A stretch of DNA of 64,000 nucleotides from assembly GCA_016868055.1 (NCBI GenBank), contig VGHX01000001.1, positions 1 to 64,000 on the forward strand. Reading direction: 5' to 3'. The stretch comes from Betaproteobacteria bacterium (GTDB lineage Bacteria; Pseudomonadota; Gammaproteobacteria; Burkholderiales; Burkholderiaceae_D). A program made the position numbers and the translations under genes. Under the pieces are notes generated by a model. It made no database searches. It worked only from the letters and a program-made list of their open reading frames with translations, and had not been told where the DNA came from. Positions 43,951 to 55,088 of this stretch are shown here, in pieces (positions within the stretch are counted from its first letter, which is position 1; every line of letters begins with the position of its first letter).

Positions 43951-44553
43951 CTATCCTTTGAAAAAATTCACACCGGATACGCGTAGCATGCTGACCAGAG
44001 AAATCAGCGGCAGCCCGGTGAGTGCTGTTGGGTCGTCGCTGCGAATGGACGACAGCAGCGCAATACCCAGGGCTTCATTTTTAGCGCTGCCGGCACAATC
44101 ATACGGTTGCTCAATGTGCAGATACGCATCCAGCTCTTCGTCTGACAAATGTCTGAAGCAAACTACGGTTTGAATGTTTTGTATTTGTACTCGTTGCGGA
44201 GCTTCTGGTCGCGTATCCAGCAGGCACAGTGCGCTGTGAAAAACCACTTCGCGTCCTCGCATTGCTTGCAGTTGCGACAGGGCCTTGGCGTGGGTGCCAG
44301 GCTTGCCGATATGCATTCCATCCAAAGTAGCGACTTGATCCGAGCCGATGATCAAGGCATCTCTCGTGGTGCTGGCTACCGCCTCTGCTTTCGCTTGCGA
44401 CAGACGGAGCGCAGTATCGATTGCAGTTTCATCCGGAAGGGCGCGCTCATCGATATCCGGCGCGATTGTCTCGAACTTCAGCTGTAACCGCGCCAGCAGC
44501 GCTTGGCGGTAGGTTGAGCTTGAGGCAAGGATCAGTCGCGGTGAACTTGACAT
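43951..44553 (-). CDS. maf: Maf family nucleotide pyrophosphatase (YceF type)
   Basis: PRLILASSSTYRQALLARL; ALIIGSDQVATLDG. Confidence 0.92.
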   Translation of the reverse strand: MSSSPRLILASSSTYRQALLARLQLKFETIAPDIDERALPDETAIDTALRLSQAKAEAVASTTRDALIIGSDQVATLDGMHIGKPGTHAKALSQLQAMRGREVVFHSALCLLDTRPEAPQRVQIQNIQTVVCFRHLSDEELDAYLHIEQPYDCAGSAKNEALGIALLSSIRSDDPTALTGLPLISLVSMLRVSGVNFFKG

Positions 44554-44639
44554 GGGTGGTGCGATCGGTAGGGCTAAATGGCTGCGAAGGTAGGGGTGGC
44601 CTTGTTACTATACCGGCCTTTACGCAGCGAGCCCGCGCT

Positions 44640-45131
44640 ATGAGCCAAGTAATCGTCGATGGATTTGCATTTTGTCGCCAGGCCGAGCAGCGCGAGGGTT
44701 CGGCCGCTATCGCTGAGTTACCGAGGTTGGCGGCGGAGACTTTCAACCAGCAAGGGGCGGTTCATTGGTCGTTTCGAGGCGGCCGTCATCCCAAGGATTA
44801 TGCGCAGCTCAACATGGCGGTGACGGGTGATGTAGCGTTGGTTTGCCAGCGCTGCCTGTTGCCGATGTCGCACGCCATCGATACACAAACGCGGCTGGTG
44901 CTGGCGCATGATGAACAGGAAGCCGACGCCATTGAACAAACGCTCGACGATGACGCGATTGATGTGATCGTCGGTAGCGCAACGCTTGATCTCATGCAGC
45001 TGGTTGAAGATGAGGTCTTGCTTTCTTTACCACTGTCGCCTCGGCATCCAACTTGTCCAGATGGTGGGGCGGCGCATACGCCAGGCAAGCCCGATTCACC
45101 GTTTGCGGTGTTGCAGAAATTGAAAAAATAG
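44640..45131 (+). CDS. DUF177 / YceD family protein
   Basis: CQRCLLPMSHAIDT; position immediately before rpmF. ORF track starts upstream at 44421. Confidence 0.9.
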   Translation: MSQVIVDGFAFCRQAEQREGSAAIAELPRLAAETFNQQGAVHWSFRGGRHPKDYAQLNMAVTGDVALVCQRCLLPMSHAIDTQTRLVLAHDEQEADAIEQTLDDDAIDVIVGSATLDLMQLVEDEVLLSLPLSPRHPTCPDGGAAHTPGKPDSPFAVLQKLKK

Positions 45132-45349
45132 CTTGGGCTAGTTAATTGTTCGAAAACACTTGTGCCGCGCGTTCTGCGCAGTGGGTGCGCGTGTGTAGCC
45201 GCACAATTCGGGCGGCCCCGGCCGGGCGCGGCGGCGCAAGGTGTCTAGTCATCTCATTCCTTTGTGTTAAACTATCGGATTCGCTGCTTTGAGCGAGCGC
45301 CGAGCGGTTTGCGCTTCTCGCTTTAGCAGTGCTTCCTTAGGAGTACGTC

Positions 45350-45532
45350 ATGGCAGTTCAGCAAAACAAAAAGACGCCGTCGAAGCGGGGTATGCACCGC
45401 TCGCACCAATTTCTAACCCCGCCGGCCACCGCGATCGAGCCGACCACGGGTGAGGTGCATCTGCGTCATCACATCAGTCCGAACGGGTTCTACCGTGGCC
45501 GCAAGGTCATGAAGACCAAGAACGACGAGTAA
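45350..45532 (+). CDS. rpmF: 50S ribosomal protein L32
   Basis: [53 protein letters not shown]. Confidence 0.98.
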   Translation: MAVQQNKKTPSKRGMHRSHQFLTPPATAIEPTTGEVHLRHHISPNGFYRGRKVMKTKNDE

Positions 45533-45692
45533 GTCGTCAGCGGCGATTCCCGTTTCACGCAAAGCATTTTCATCATTCGGCGTCAGGGGTCTTTGACCAC
45601 TAACGCCGTTTTTGTATGCGCGACCACTGCCATCAGGTCAAACTTGCCCATCAGCGGATTGCTCTGCAATTCAACGCTGAGGTGCCTCAGTC

Positions 45693-46745
45693 ATGACCGT
45701 TCGGATTTCGATTGACTGCATGGGCGGCGACCACGGTCCGCCGGTTACCGTGCCTGCGTCGGTCGCCTTCGTCAATCAGCAGCACGATGCTCAGTTACTT
45801 TTAGTCGGCCGCGAAGAAATCATCCGCGCCGAACTGCGTAAGCTCGGCGCCGAGCACCACCCGCAACTCAGTATCGTCAACGCCACTGAGGTGGTCGAAA
45901 TGGACGACACACTCGAAGTTGCGCTACGCCGCAAGCGGGACTCATCGATGCGGGTGGCCATCGATCAGGTCAAAGAAGGCGCAGCACAAGCCTGCGTCTC
46001 GGCCGGTAACACCGGTGCCTTGATGGCGGTTTCACGCTACCTGTTGAAAACCATCGCCGGGGTTGATCGGCCAGCGATCTGTACTATTTTGCCCAACCAG
46101 AAAGATGGTCCGACCTACGTGCTTGACCTTGGCGCCAACGTCGACTGCGAACCATTCCACCTGCAACAATTCGCGCTGATGGGCTCAGCCTTGGTGGCCG
46201 CAGTTGAAGGGCATGCAAGACCCACTGTCGGCTTGCTGAATGTCGGCGAGGAAGACATCAAAGGTAATGAGCTGGTAAAGCAAACCGCTGAACTGATGCG
46301 CGCCGATCATGACAAGGGGTTAATCAATTTTTACGGCAACGTCGAAGGCAACGACATATTTGAGGGCACCACCGATATCGTGGTCTGTGATGGCTTTGTC
46401 GGCAATGTCACGTTGAAAGCGGCCGAGGGCTTGGGCCGTCTGGTCAAGGGCGTATTGGTGAGCGAGCTGAAACAGGGCTGGCTGAACACCTTGGGCGCGT
46501 TGCTGGCGCAAGGGGCGCTGCGTCGAATTTCGCAGCGCCTTAATCCCTCCCGCTACAATGGCGCAAGCCTGCTCGGTCTGCGCGGTTTGGTGTTCAAGAG
46601 CCACGGCGGCGAAAGCGCCTACGGCTTTGAGTGGGCGATACGACGCGCTTTCGAAGCGGCGCGTCATGATGTGCTGTCCCGTATTGAAGCAGCCATTGGT
46701 GATCTGATGCCGCAAGCCGCTGGTGCAGAGAGCCACTCACCCTGA
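45693..46745 (+). CDS. plsX: Phosphate acyltransferase PlsX
   Basis: [32 protein letters not shown]. Confidence 0.97.
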   Translation: MTVRISIDCMGGDHGPPVTVPASVAFVNQQHDAQLLLVGREEIIRAELRKLGAEHHPQLSIVNATEVVEMDDTLEVALRRKRDSSMRVAIDQVKEGAAQACVSAGNTGALMAVSRYLLKTIAGVDRPAICTILPNQKDGPTYVLDLGANVDCEPFHLQQFALMGSALVAAVEGHARPTVGLLNVGEEDIKGNELVKQTAELMRADHDKGLINFYGNVEGNDIFEGTTDIVVCDGFVGNVTLKAAEGLGRLVKGVLVSELKQGWLNTLGALLAQGALRRISQRLNPSRYNGASLLGLRGLVFKSHGGESAYGFEWAIRRAFEAARHDVLSRIEAAIGDLMPQAAGAESHSP

Positions 46746-46750
46746 ACCCC

Positions 46751-47737
46751 ATGGGCACATACTCTCGAATTGTTGGTACCGGCAGCTGTTTGCCGCCGCG
46801 TCGAGTCACCAATCAAGATCTGGCAGCGATGCTGGCAGGGCGCGGTCTTGAAACATCTGATGAATGGATCGTTTCGCGCAGCGGTATCTCGGCTCGTCAC
46901 TTCGCCGACGACGGCGTGCTGTCGAGTGATCTTGCCGTGACTGCAGCTCAGCACGCCTTGCAAATGGCACAGCTGACACCGGACGACATTGACCTCATTA
47001 TTCTCGCCACCTCGACACCGGATTATCTTGGTGGTTTTCCCAGCACAGCGTGTGTAGTGCAGCGTAAGCTCGGAATCACCAATCACTGTGCAGCACTCGA
47101 TGTACAAGCAGTGTGCAGCGGTTTTGTGTATGCGTTGTCGGTTGCTGATAGCTTTATTCGGTCTGGCATGCACAAGCGCGTGCTGGTGATCGGCGCGGAG
47201 GTGTTCTCGCGCATTCTGGATTTCAATGACCGTACCACCTGCGTGTTATTCGGTGATGGTGCGGGCGCGGTGGTAATCACGGCATCGGAGCAGCCCGGCA
47301 TTTTGTCGAGCAAGCTTCACGCAGATGGCCGCCACACCGACATTCTTCGTGTTCCAGGCCACATGAGCGGTGGCGCGGTCAGTGGCAGCGCTTTCCTGAC
47401 GATGGATGGGCAGGCCGTATTCAAATTAGCGGTTTCCGTGTTGGAGCAGGTCGCTAATGAAGCGCTGCACGCAGCTGGCCTGCAGGCCGCCGATGTCGAC
47501 TGGCTGATCCCGCACCAGGCAAATATTCGCATCATGCAGGGCACTGCCAAAAAACTCGGCTTACCTTTGGAAAAAATGATTGTCACAGTCGATCAGCATG
47601 GCAATACATCTGCTGCGTCGATCCCACTTGCGCTGGATGTTGCCACGCGCGATGGGCGCATCAAACCTGGTCAGCTGGTGCTGATGGAGGGGGTTGGTGG
47701 TGGGTTCACCTGGGGCGCTGCGCTGGCACGGATGTGA
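46751..47737 (+). CDS. fabH: Beta-ketoacyl-ACP synthase III
   Basis: [51 protein letters not shown]-terminal [13 protein letters not shown]. Confidence 0.97.
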   Translation: MGTYSRIVGTGSCLPPRRVTNQDLAAMLAGRGLETSDEWIVSRSGISARHFADDGVLSSDLAVTAAQHALQMAQLTPDDIDLIILATSTPDYLGGFPSTACVVQRKLGITNHCAALDVQAVCSGFVYALSVADSFIRSGMHKRVLVIGAEVFSRILDFNDRTTCVLFGDGAGAVVITASEQPGILSSKLHADGRHTDILRVPGHMSGGAVSGSAFLTMDGQAVFKLAVSVLEQVANEALHAAGLQAADVDWLIPHQANIRIMQGTAKKLGLPLEKMIVTVDQHGNTSAASIPLALDVATRDGRIKPGQLVLMEGVGGGFTWGAALARM

Positions 47738-47830
47738 GCCACACCGCAAGCGCGCTACTGCGTTGGCGTGATGGCGGTTTGGAGGCATGACTCGGTTAAG
47801 TAAACAATCGAAAAAACAGAACGTATCGAT

Positions 47831-48763
47831 ATGAACGCAACAGCATTTGTTTTTCCCGGGCAGGGCTCGCAAGCGATTGGTATGTTGAATGGCTTCGCTG
47901 ACAACGCGATCGTGCGTGACACGATCAGCGAAGCGTCGGATGGATTGCAACTCGACCTTGCCAGGCTGATCGCCGAGGGTCCGAAGGAATCACTTGATCT
48001 CACCACTAACACACAGCCAGTGATGCTGGCGTCTGCGGTGGCGTTTTATCGCGCCTGGATCGCTGCGGGTGGCGCGCCGCCAGCGTTAGTCGCAGGACAT
48101 AGCTTGGGCGAATACTCCGCATTGGTTGCCGCTGGCGTGATTGAATTTCGTGATGCCGTGCCCCTGGTGCGCTTTCGTGCGCAGGCCATGCAGGAGGCAG
48201 TACCGGTAGGCCAAGGAGGTATGGCCGCCATTCTCGGGCTCTCTGATGACGATGTGCGCGCGGCTTGTACCGAAGCCGGGCATGGTGAAGTGGTAGAGCC
48301 AGTGAACTTCAACGCACCGGCGCAAGTGGTGATCGCAGGACACAAAGCGGCGGTGGAGCGCGCCTGCGAGCTAGCCAAATCCAAAGGCGCCAAGCGCGCC
48401 TTGCCACTACCTGTATCTGCACCCTTTCACTCGTCGCTGCTGAAGCCTGCGTCCGATCGCTTGCGCGAGTACTTGTCTGGACTTGAGTTTTCAACGCCGC
48501 GTATTCAACTCATTAACAATGTCGATGTCGCGATCGAGAGCGATGCAGCGGCAATCAAGGACGCATTAGTGCGTCAGGCTGCGGCACCGGTACGCTGGGT
48601 AGAGTCAGTACAGAAAATGTCAACGCTGGGTATTACCCGTGTAATTGAATGCGGGCCCGGTAAAGTACTCAGCGGTTTGGTCAAGCGTATCGATACGCAA
48701 CTCAGCGCTGATGCGATCAATGATCAGGCATCACTGCAAGCTGTTTTGGAGGCAGGACAATGA
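47831..48763 (+). CDS. fabD: Malonyl CoA-ACP transacylase
   Basis: FVFPGQGSQAIGML; GHSLGEYSALVAAG. Confidence 0.97.
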   Translation: MNATAFVFPGQGSQAIGMLNGFADNAIVRDTISEASDGLQLDLARLIAEGPKESLDLTTNTQPVMLASAVAFYRAWIAAGGAPPALVAGHSLGEYSALVAAGVIEFRDAVPLVRFRAQAMQEAVPVGQGGMAAILGLSDDDVRAACTEAGHGEVVEPVNFNAPAQVVIAGHKAAVERACELAKSKGAKRALPLPVSAPFHSSLLKPASDRLREYLSGLEFSTPRIQLINNVDVAIESDAAAIKDALVRQAAAPVRWVESVQKMSTLGITRVIECGPGKVLSGLVKRIDTQLSADAINDQASLQAVLEAGQ

Positions 48764-49518
48764 GCGCATCGCTCGATAAACAAATTGCGTTAGTAACAGG
48801 TGCCTCGCGAGGCATCGGCAAGGCAATCGCTATCGATTTGGCACGACACGGGGCGACCGTCATCGGCACTGCTACCACCGAGTCTGGCGCAGCCTCGATC
48901 AGTGATTACCTGAACGCTGTGCGGACGGATGCTGGTCGAGGTGAGGTACTCCATGTCGATGACGCTGAGGCCTCACTCGCGCTGATTGATCACATCGGCA
49001 AAGAGATGGGCGGCGTATCGATACTCGTGAACAATGCCGGTATCACCCAAGATCAACTCGCGATGCGCATGAAAGATGATGAGTGGGACGCCGTCATCGC
49101 GACTAATTTGACCGCGGTCGCGCGGCTGTCGCGTGCCGTGCTACGAGGCATGATGAAGGCCAAGTACGGCCGCATCATCAACATTACTTCGGTGGTTGGC
49201 TCTGCCGGAAACCCGGGCCAAATGAACTACGCGGCGGCGAAGGCGGGCGTTGCCGGTATGAGCCGTGCGCTGGCGCGCGAGATCGGCAGTCGCAACATCA
49301 CTGTCAACTGCGTCGCGCCGGGGTTTATTGATACCGACATGACCAAGGCGCTGACCGAGCAGCAAGTGGCCGCGCTGTTGCAGCAAATCCCGGCAGGGCG
49401 CTTCGGCATGCCGGAAGATATTGCAGCAAGTGTGTCATTTCTCGCATCACCGCAAGCCGGCTATATCACTGGCACCACATTGCATGTCAACGGTGGCATG
49501 TACATGAGCGGGGGCTAA
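48760..49518 (+). CDS. fabG: 3-oxoacyl-ACP reductase
   Basis: IALVTGASRGIGKAIA; SDR YAAAK motif; VAPGFIDTDMT. Confidence 0.96.
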   Translation: MSASLDKQIALVTGASRGIGKAIAIDLARHGATVIGTATTESGAASISDYLNAVRTDAGRGEVLHVDDAEASLALIDHIGKEMGGVSILVNNAGITQDQLAMRMKDDEWDAVIATNLTAVARLSRAVLRGMMKAKYGRIINITSVVGSAGNPGQMNYAAAKAGVAGMSRALAREIGSRNITVNCVAPGFIDTDMTKALTEQQVAALLQQIPAGRFGMPEDIAASVSFLASPQAGYITGTTLHVNGGMYMSGG

Positions 49519-49643
49519 TGCGTTGCCTTTTTGAGAGTGTCAATTGGCTGACGGATGTTGGCAAAATCAGAAGTCAAAACTTAAGTTCTGTATCTCAAAC
49601 CTGATAGAATTCTTTCACTAAACCTAGAACCACCCACTGGAGG

Positions 49644-49889
49644 ATGAAGATGTCTGACATCGAATCGCGTGTTAAAAAAATCGTTGCTGAGCAGCTCGGT
49701 GTTGCCGAAGCCGATATCAAAAATGAGTCATCTTTCGTTGACGATCTTGGTGCTGATTCGCTTGACACTGTTGAGCTGGTAATGGCGCTTGAAGATGAGT
49801 TCGAAATGGAAATCCCCGACGAGCAAGCTGAAAAGATCACGACGGTGCAGCAAGCCATCGATTACGCAAAGGCGCACGTCAAGGCCTAA
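49644..49889 (+). CDS. acpP: Acyl carrier protein
   Basis: [52 protein letters not shown]. Confidence 0.98.
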   Translation: MKMSDIESRVKKIVAEQLGVAEADIKNESSFVDDLGADSLDTVELVMALEDEFEMEIPDEQAEKITTVQQAIDYAKAHVKA

Positions 49890-49934
49890 GCATCCCCACC
49901 TCGCACTGCCGAATTTATTCTCCAGGAGTACTGT

Positions 49935-51182
49935 TTGACTCGCCCCCCTCGACGCCGTGTCGTTGTCACGGGACTGGGATGCGTATCCCCCGTTGGCAAC
50001 ACGATCTCATCTTCATGGGAAGCACTACTCGCCGGCCGATCCGGTATCGCTACGGTCACTAAATTCGACGCGAGTGCCTTCGCAACGACCTTCGCTGGTG
50101 AGGTCAAAGGCTTTCAGGTAGAGGACTACATTCCCGCCAAAGAAGCGCGTCATATGGATACTTTCATTCACTTCGGCATGGCGGCTGGCATACAGGCGAT
50201 GCAAGACAGTGGATTAGTGGTGACCGACGCTAACGCTGAGCGTATCGGGGTGATGGTCGGCTCAGGTATTGGTGGCTTGCCGATGATCGAAGAAACCCAC
50301 GGCGAGTATCAGACGCGTGGGCCTCGTCGTATCAGCCCGTTCTTTGTGCCCGCATCCATCATCAACATGATCTCAGGACATCTCTCGATCAAGTATGGTT
50401 TGAAGGGGCCGAACCTGGCGATCGTCACAGCATGTACTACCGGTTTGCATTGCATCGGTGAGGCGGGTCGTTTGATCGAGTACGGTGATGCTGACATCAT
50501 GATCGCGGGCGGTGCTGAATCGACTGTGTCACCCTTGGGTATCGGTGGGTTTGCCGCTGCGCGCGCTTTGTCATCACGGAATGATGATCCTGCAACCGCA
50601 TCGCGCCCTTGGGATAAAGACCGTGACGGCTTCGTGCTCGGCGAGGGCGCCGGCGTGATGGTGCTGGAAGAGTATGAGCACGCGAAGGCACGCGGCGCAA
50701 AGATATACGCAGAGCTGCTCGGCTTCGGTATGAGCGCTGATGCGCATCACATGACTGCGCCTCCGGAAGATGGTGATGGTGCACGTCGATGCATGGTGGC
50801 GGCAATGCGCAACGCGGGTATCAATCCGGATCAAGTGGATTACGTCAACGCACACGGCACATCAACCCCGCTGGGTGATGTCGCTGAAACTGTCGCGATC
50901 AAGCGTGCGTTGGGTGATCACGCGTACAAGGCCGTGGTCAATTCCACCAAGTCCATGACCGGGCATTTACTCGGGGGTGCAGGTGGCTTGGAGTCAGTAT
51001 TCACCGTGCTGGCGGTGCATCATCAAAAGTCGCCGCCTACCATCAACATCTTTAATCAAGACCCGGACTGTGATCTCGATTATTGCGCCAACACCGCGCG
51101 TGATATGCCGATCAACATCGCAGTCAAAAATTCCTTCGGGTTCGGCGGCACCAACGGCACCCTGATTTTCGCCAAGGCCTGA
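49935..51182 (+). CDS. fabF: Beta-ketoacyl-ACP synthase II
   Basis: [34 protein letters not shown] start. Confidence 0.97.
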   Translation: MTRPPRRRVVVTGLGCVSPVGNTISSSWEALLAGRSGIATVTKFDASAFATTFAGEVKGFQVEDYIPAKEARHMDTFIHFGMAAGIQAMQDSGLVVTDANAERIGVMVGSGIGGLPMIEETHGEYQTRGPRRISPFFVPASIINMISGHLSIKYGLKGPNLAIVTACTTGLHCIGEAGRLIEYGDADIMIAGGAESTVSPLGIGGFAAARALSSRNDDPATASRPWDKDRDGFVLGEGAGVMVLEEYEHAKARGAKIYAELLGFGMSADAHHMTAPPEDGDGARRCMVAAMRNAGINPDQVDYVNAHGTSTPLGDVAETVAIKRALGDHAYKAVVNSTKSMTGHLLGGAGGLESVFTVLAVHHQKSPPTINIFNQDPDCDLDYCANTARDMPINIAVKNSFGFGGTNGTLIFAKA

Positions 51183-51256
51183 CCCATAGCGGCGGCGGTG
51201 CTGCGACACTGCCCGCGCGCCCCGCTGATCGCTTTCAACTTTCGCCGCCCCCGTTC

Positions 51257-51781
51257 ATGACGATTGCTCTGTCGGCGCGAGTACGACCCTCGCGGCTGTG
51301 GATTGTGCTGCAAATAGCAATGGCTGCAGTGCTGCTTTCGGTGGCGCGGTGGCTATTCCAGGCCTCAGCTGCGGGCGGCCCGGCGGATGCGTTGTGCTAC
51401 CTCCTCGTGCTTGTTTGCGCCACCGCGTCATTCGTGCTCGTTATACGGGCGCTTCGACCGAGAACAGGCCTGCGGATTGATGTAACCAGACTCGGTCAGA
51501 TCCGATTGGTAGAGACTTACCCAAACGCTGAAGCCGGATTACCGAGACTATCCGATGCTGAAGGCAAGGTGGTTCAACTGCGCCAAGGCTCGACGCTCTG
51601 GTCGTCGTTGATGGTATTGCGTTTGCAACCGGTAACAGGTAACACGATCACATTGATCCTGCTGCCAGACAGCATGCGTGATGATGCATTTCATGCGTTA
51701 TCTGTCGCCTGTCGCTGGATCGCTGCAAGGCAAAATCATCACGATGCACTGAGCAACGACCTGCCGCCTTGGCTAAGTTGA
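51257..51781 (+). CDS. Small membrane protein, YgfX-like
   Basis: Two N-terminal TM-like segments followed by a soluble beta-rich part; position between fabF and rpoE. Confidence 0.55.
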   Translation: MTIALSARVRPSRLWIVLQIAMAAVLLSVARWLFQASAAGGPADALCYLLVLVCATASFVLVIRALRPRTGLRIDVTRLGQIRLVETYPNAEAGLPRLSDAEGKVVQLRQGSTLWSSLMVLRLQPVTGNTITLILLPDSMRDDAFHALSVACRWIAARQNHHDALSNDLPPWLS

Positions 51782-52008
51782 GCCTGTCTCACGCAATTGA
51801 AGCGACCAAGAGCGAAGCGCCGACAAAAATAACGACACACGGGCAGCCCGGCTCGCATCGCACCGCTTGCATCAACCAGTCAATGCAAGCTCGGTCGTGG
51901 CAAGGCCACTGCTTAACACCCTGAAAATGCTCACCCGAGCCTGTAGTTGCAAGGCCGGGCAGCAACACTACTTCGCCCACATGTCGCGCTCATTCGAGGG
52001 CATGGGGA

Positions 52009-52611
52009 TTGACGACAGAACGCGATATAGATCAGCTACTCGTTGATCGCGTGCAGCAGGGCGACAAGAAAGCTTTCGAGCTTCTGGTGAGTAAATACCA
52101 GCGTAAGCTGATGCGACTGGTGTCGCGCTTGGTGCGCGATCAAGCCGAGGCAGAAGATGTAGTGCAAGAGGCTTTCATCAAGGCCTACCGAGCCCTGCCG
52201 CAATTTCGCGGTGACTCGGCGTTTTACACCTGGCTGTACCGAATCGGTATCAACACCGCCAAAAACTATTTGGTCACGCAGGGCCGTCGCGCGCCCACAT
52301 CGACCGAGGCCGATGCTGAAGAGGCGGAAACTTTTGATGACGGAGAGCATCTGAGGGATATCAACACCCCTGAGTTTATGCTTGCGACCAAACAAATTGC
52401 CGAGACCGTCAACGTGGCGATGGAGGCCCTGCCAGAAGAGCTGCGCATCGCGATCACGCTGCGGGAGTTGGAGGGTATGAGCTACGACGAGATAGCAGAG
52501 ACAATGGGCTGTCCGATTGGCACGGTACGGAGTCGGATATTTCGTGCGCGCGAGGCAATCGCCGAGCGATTGAGGCCGCTGCTGGGCACCGCGACGGATA
52601 AACGTTGGTAA
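52009..52611 (+). CDS. rpoE: RNA polymerase sigma factor RpoE (ECF, AlgU-type)
   Basis: DQLLVDRVQQGDKKAFELLVSKYQRKLMRLVSRLVRDQAEAEDVVQEAFIKAYRALPQFRGDSAFYTWLYRIGINTAKN; TTG start. Confidence 0.97.
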   Translation: MTTERDIDQLLVDRVQQGDKKAFELLVSKYQRKLMRLVSRLVRDQAEAEDVVQEAFIKAYRALPQFRGDSAFYTWLYRIGINTAKNYLVTQGRRAPTSTEADAEEAETFDDGEHLRDINTPEFMLATKQIAETVNVAMEALPEELRIAITLRELEGMSYDEIAETMGCPIGTVRSRIFRAREAIAERLRPLLGTATDKRW

Positions 52612-52669
52612 ATGTCGGCCCCGGTGCCGTCCATGAATTCGAATAACAAGTGTTTGAAGGGCTGGGGGT

Positions 52670-52903
52670 ATGGCGAGTGGCGCGGAGAGCGGCAGCAGCC
52701 GCGCGGAGCAGATATCCGCACTCATTGACGGTGAATTGACAATGCCGCGAACCAAACAACTACTCCCGGAGCTCGTGTCGGGTGAAGCGCGCCGCCGCTG
52801 GGACACCTACCACCTGATCGGCGACGCACTGAGAGAGAATGATCGACCAAGCCACTTGGCGGTTGACCTGGTAGCTTCAATTGCGCGCCGAATCACGCGC
52901 TAA
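52670..52903 (+). CDS. rseA: Sigma-E factor negative regulatory protein RseA, minimal (anti-sigma domain only)
   Basis: EQISALIDGELTMPRTKQLLPEL...RRRWDTYHLIGDALREN; 77 aa, ends without a TM segment. Confidence 0.85.
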   Translation: MASGAESGSSRAEQISALIDGELTMPRTKQLLPELVSGEARRRWDTYHLIGDALRENDRPSHLAVDLVASIARRITR

Positions 52904-53216
52904 CTGCAAACGCCCGTTGTGTTGGATTGATTGGCAAGACACAGCCTGCAAGTGTGCAGATAGTGGCCGGTGGTGCAGGCACTTGCATCTGGTTGCGACG
53001 CCTGTTTGCCTTGCCATTTCAACAAATTTTGTTGCTCAATTTATGAGCGCTTTGCTGCCGCCAAGCGGCGTTAACGCTTTTGCCTTAACATCCTCGCCTT
53101 ATCCCTGACGGCGCTATGGAAACAGCCTATTCAGGGCATTGATTTTGCCCAAACACCCAAAAAACACCCCATGAAACATCTCGCTACGGACACGTCAATT
53201 TTTTTCGGCCGCCACC

Positions 53217-54653
53217 TTGTTTGCGCTGGTGACGGCGTTTGCGCCGCTCGGTCTCGGGCTCGGCGTTGCCACCCCGGCGCACGCCGCCGTGCTGCCCGAC
53301 TTCACGGACCTGGTCGACAAGGTCGGACCAGCCGTGGTGAATATCCGCACCACTGAGCGCTCCAAGCAAATGCAGCAGGGCGGTGGTGGTAGCGAAGACG
53401 AAGAGATGCAAGAGTTTTTCCGCCGCTTCTTCGGCCAGCCGGCACCGCGTCAGCAGCAGCCTTCGCCGCGTAACCGTCGCGGCGCGCCTCAGCAAGACGA
53501 GCAGCAGGTACCGCGTGGGGTCGGCTCCGGTTTCATTATTTCCTCCGACGGCTTCGTTCTTACCAATGCGCACGTAGTTGAGGGAGCTGACGAAGTATTT
53601 GTGACGCTCACCGACAAACGTGAATTCAGAGCCAAGATCATTGGCTCAGATCGTCGTACCGATGTTGCATTGGTCAAGATCGATGGCGCCAACCTGCCGC
53701 GCCTCACGATGGGTGATTCCAGCAAACTGCGCGTAGGCGAGTGGGTGATTGCGATTGGTTCTCCGTTCGGTTTGGAGAACACCGTGACCGCCGGTATTGT
53801 GTCGGCGATATCTCGTGATACGGGCGACTACCTGCCCCTCATACAGACCGACGTGGCCGTTAATCCTGGCAACTCAGGCGGCCCGTTGATCAATATGCGC
53901 GGCGAAGTGATCGGCATCAACTCTCAGATTTACAGCCGATCGGGTGGCTACATGGGTATCTCTTTCGCGGTGCCAATTGGCGAGGCAATGCGAGTCGCCG
54001 ATCAGCTAAAGACCACTGGCAGAGTGATCCGTGGCCGCATCGGCGTGCAGATTGGCGAGGTATCGAAAGATGTCGCTGAATCGCTTGGCATGCCGCGTGC
54101 GCAGGGTGCGCTAGTGGCGCGAGTCGAGCCCGGCAGCCCAGCAGAAAAGGCCGGCGTTGAGGCGGGTGACATCATCGTTGCGTTCAACGGTAGCACCATT
54201 GAAAAATCCGGTGATCTGCCGCGCATGGTGGGTAGCACCAAGCCCGGCTCCAAGGCCAACTTGACTGTACTGCGCAAGGGCAACAAGCGTGAGGTACCAG
54301 TGGTTATCGCCGAGATGGAGGCTGACCAAACCGCCAAGAAAAAGACCGAAGAAAAACGCAAGCCAGAGCAAACTGCGAATGCGCTTGGTTTGATCGTGAG
54401 TGATCTGAACGATGCACAGAAACAGGAGTTGCGTCTTGACGGTGGCGCGGTGATCGACTCGGCTGAGGGCCCGGCGGCGCGCGTTGGGTTGCAGCAGGGC
54501 GATGTGATTGTTCGACTGAACAATACTGATATCCGCGACGCCAAGCAGTTCAATGGATTAGTCGCCAAGCTCGATCCGAAGAAAAACGCGTTGCTGCTGG
54601 TGCGGCGTGGTGATTCTTCGCAGTTCGTGCCGGTGAAGCCGGCAGCGCAGTAA
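53217..54653 (+). CDS. mucD: DegQ/MucD family periplasmic serine protease (S1C, two PDZ)
   Basis: NAHVVEGADEV, DVALVKIDGANLP, VNPGNSGGPLINMRGEVIGINSQIYS; two PDZ domains. The true N-terminus appears disrupted by a frame break upstream of 53217 (see findings). Confidence 0.93.
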   Translation: MFALVTAFAPLGLGLGVATPAHAAVLPDFTDLVDKVGPAVVNIRTTERSKQMQQGGGGSEDEEMQEFFRRFFGQPAPRQQQPSPRNRRGAPQQDEQQVPRGVGSGFIISSDGFVLTNAHVVEGADEVFVTLTDKREFRAKIIGSDRRTDVALVKIDGANLPRLTMGDSSKLRVGEWVIAIGSPFGLENTVTAGIVSAISRDTGDYLPLIQTDVAVNPGNSGGPLINMRGEVIGINSQIYSRSGGYMGISFAVPIGEAMRVADQLKTTGRVIRGRIGVQIGEVSKDVAESLGMPRAQGALVARVEPGSPAEKAGVEAGDIIVAFNGSTIEKSGDLPRMVGSTKPGSKANLTVLRKGNKREVPVVIAEMEADQTAKKKTEEKRKPEQTANALGLIVSDLNDAQKQELRLDGGAVIDSAEGPAARVGLQQGDVIVRLNNTDIRDAKQFNGLVAKLDPKKNALLLVRRGDSSQFVPVKPAAQ

Positions 54654-54700
54654 GCGTCTGATTACCCGGTACGAGGGGCTGCAGTTGCGGCCTCTTTTTC

Positions 54701-54988
54701 ATGCCGATGGCAAATCAGCCTCAACACATAATGGCTTACTTCGTCATTTACTCACGCGCCTGGTGTCACCTGTGCGATGACATGCTGCAAGCATTGAAGG
54801 CGCAGGTGGGCGATGATTATCGCGTTGATGTGATCGATGTCGATGCGGACCCGGCGCTGCTTGCGCAATACGATGAACTGGTACCCGTCTTGCAGGGTTG
54901 TGCGCCCGGGCAGTCGCCGCAAACCCTCTGCCACTACCATTTAGATGCGGCGGCCGTCGCGCGTTTTATCGGTCGATCCGGGGCGTGA
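54701..54988 (+). CDS. Glutaredoxin family protein
   Basis: YFVIYSRAWCHLCDDMLQALKAQVGDDYRVDVIDVDADPALLAQYDELVPVL; CxxC. Confidence 0.85.
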   Translation: MPMANQPQHIMAYFVIYSRAWCHLCDDMLQALKAQVGDDYRVDVIDVDADPALLAQYDELVPVLQGCAPGQSPQTLCHYHLDAAAVARFIGRSGA

Positions 54989-55088
54989 GCCCGCAGGCTG
55001 GAGCGCCACCGAATCCGGTAAAATGGCGGATTGTTGAGGTTATTGCCAAGGCGCTCGCCCGAGCGCCTTTTTCGTATCCGATTTTTTC

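Noticed and set aside
52036-52806. 256-aa ORF antisense to rpoE/rseA
   Set aside because: Complement of two well-supported genes; composition (Arg/His/Gln-rich) fits a shadow ORF.
54002-54568. 188-aa ORF antisense to mucD
   Set aside because: Shadow ORF opposite PDZ-domain coding sequence.
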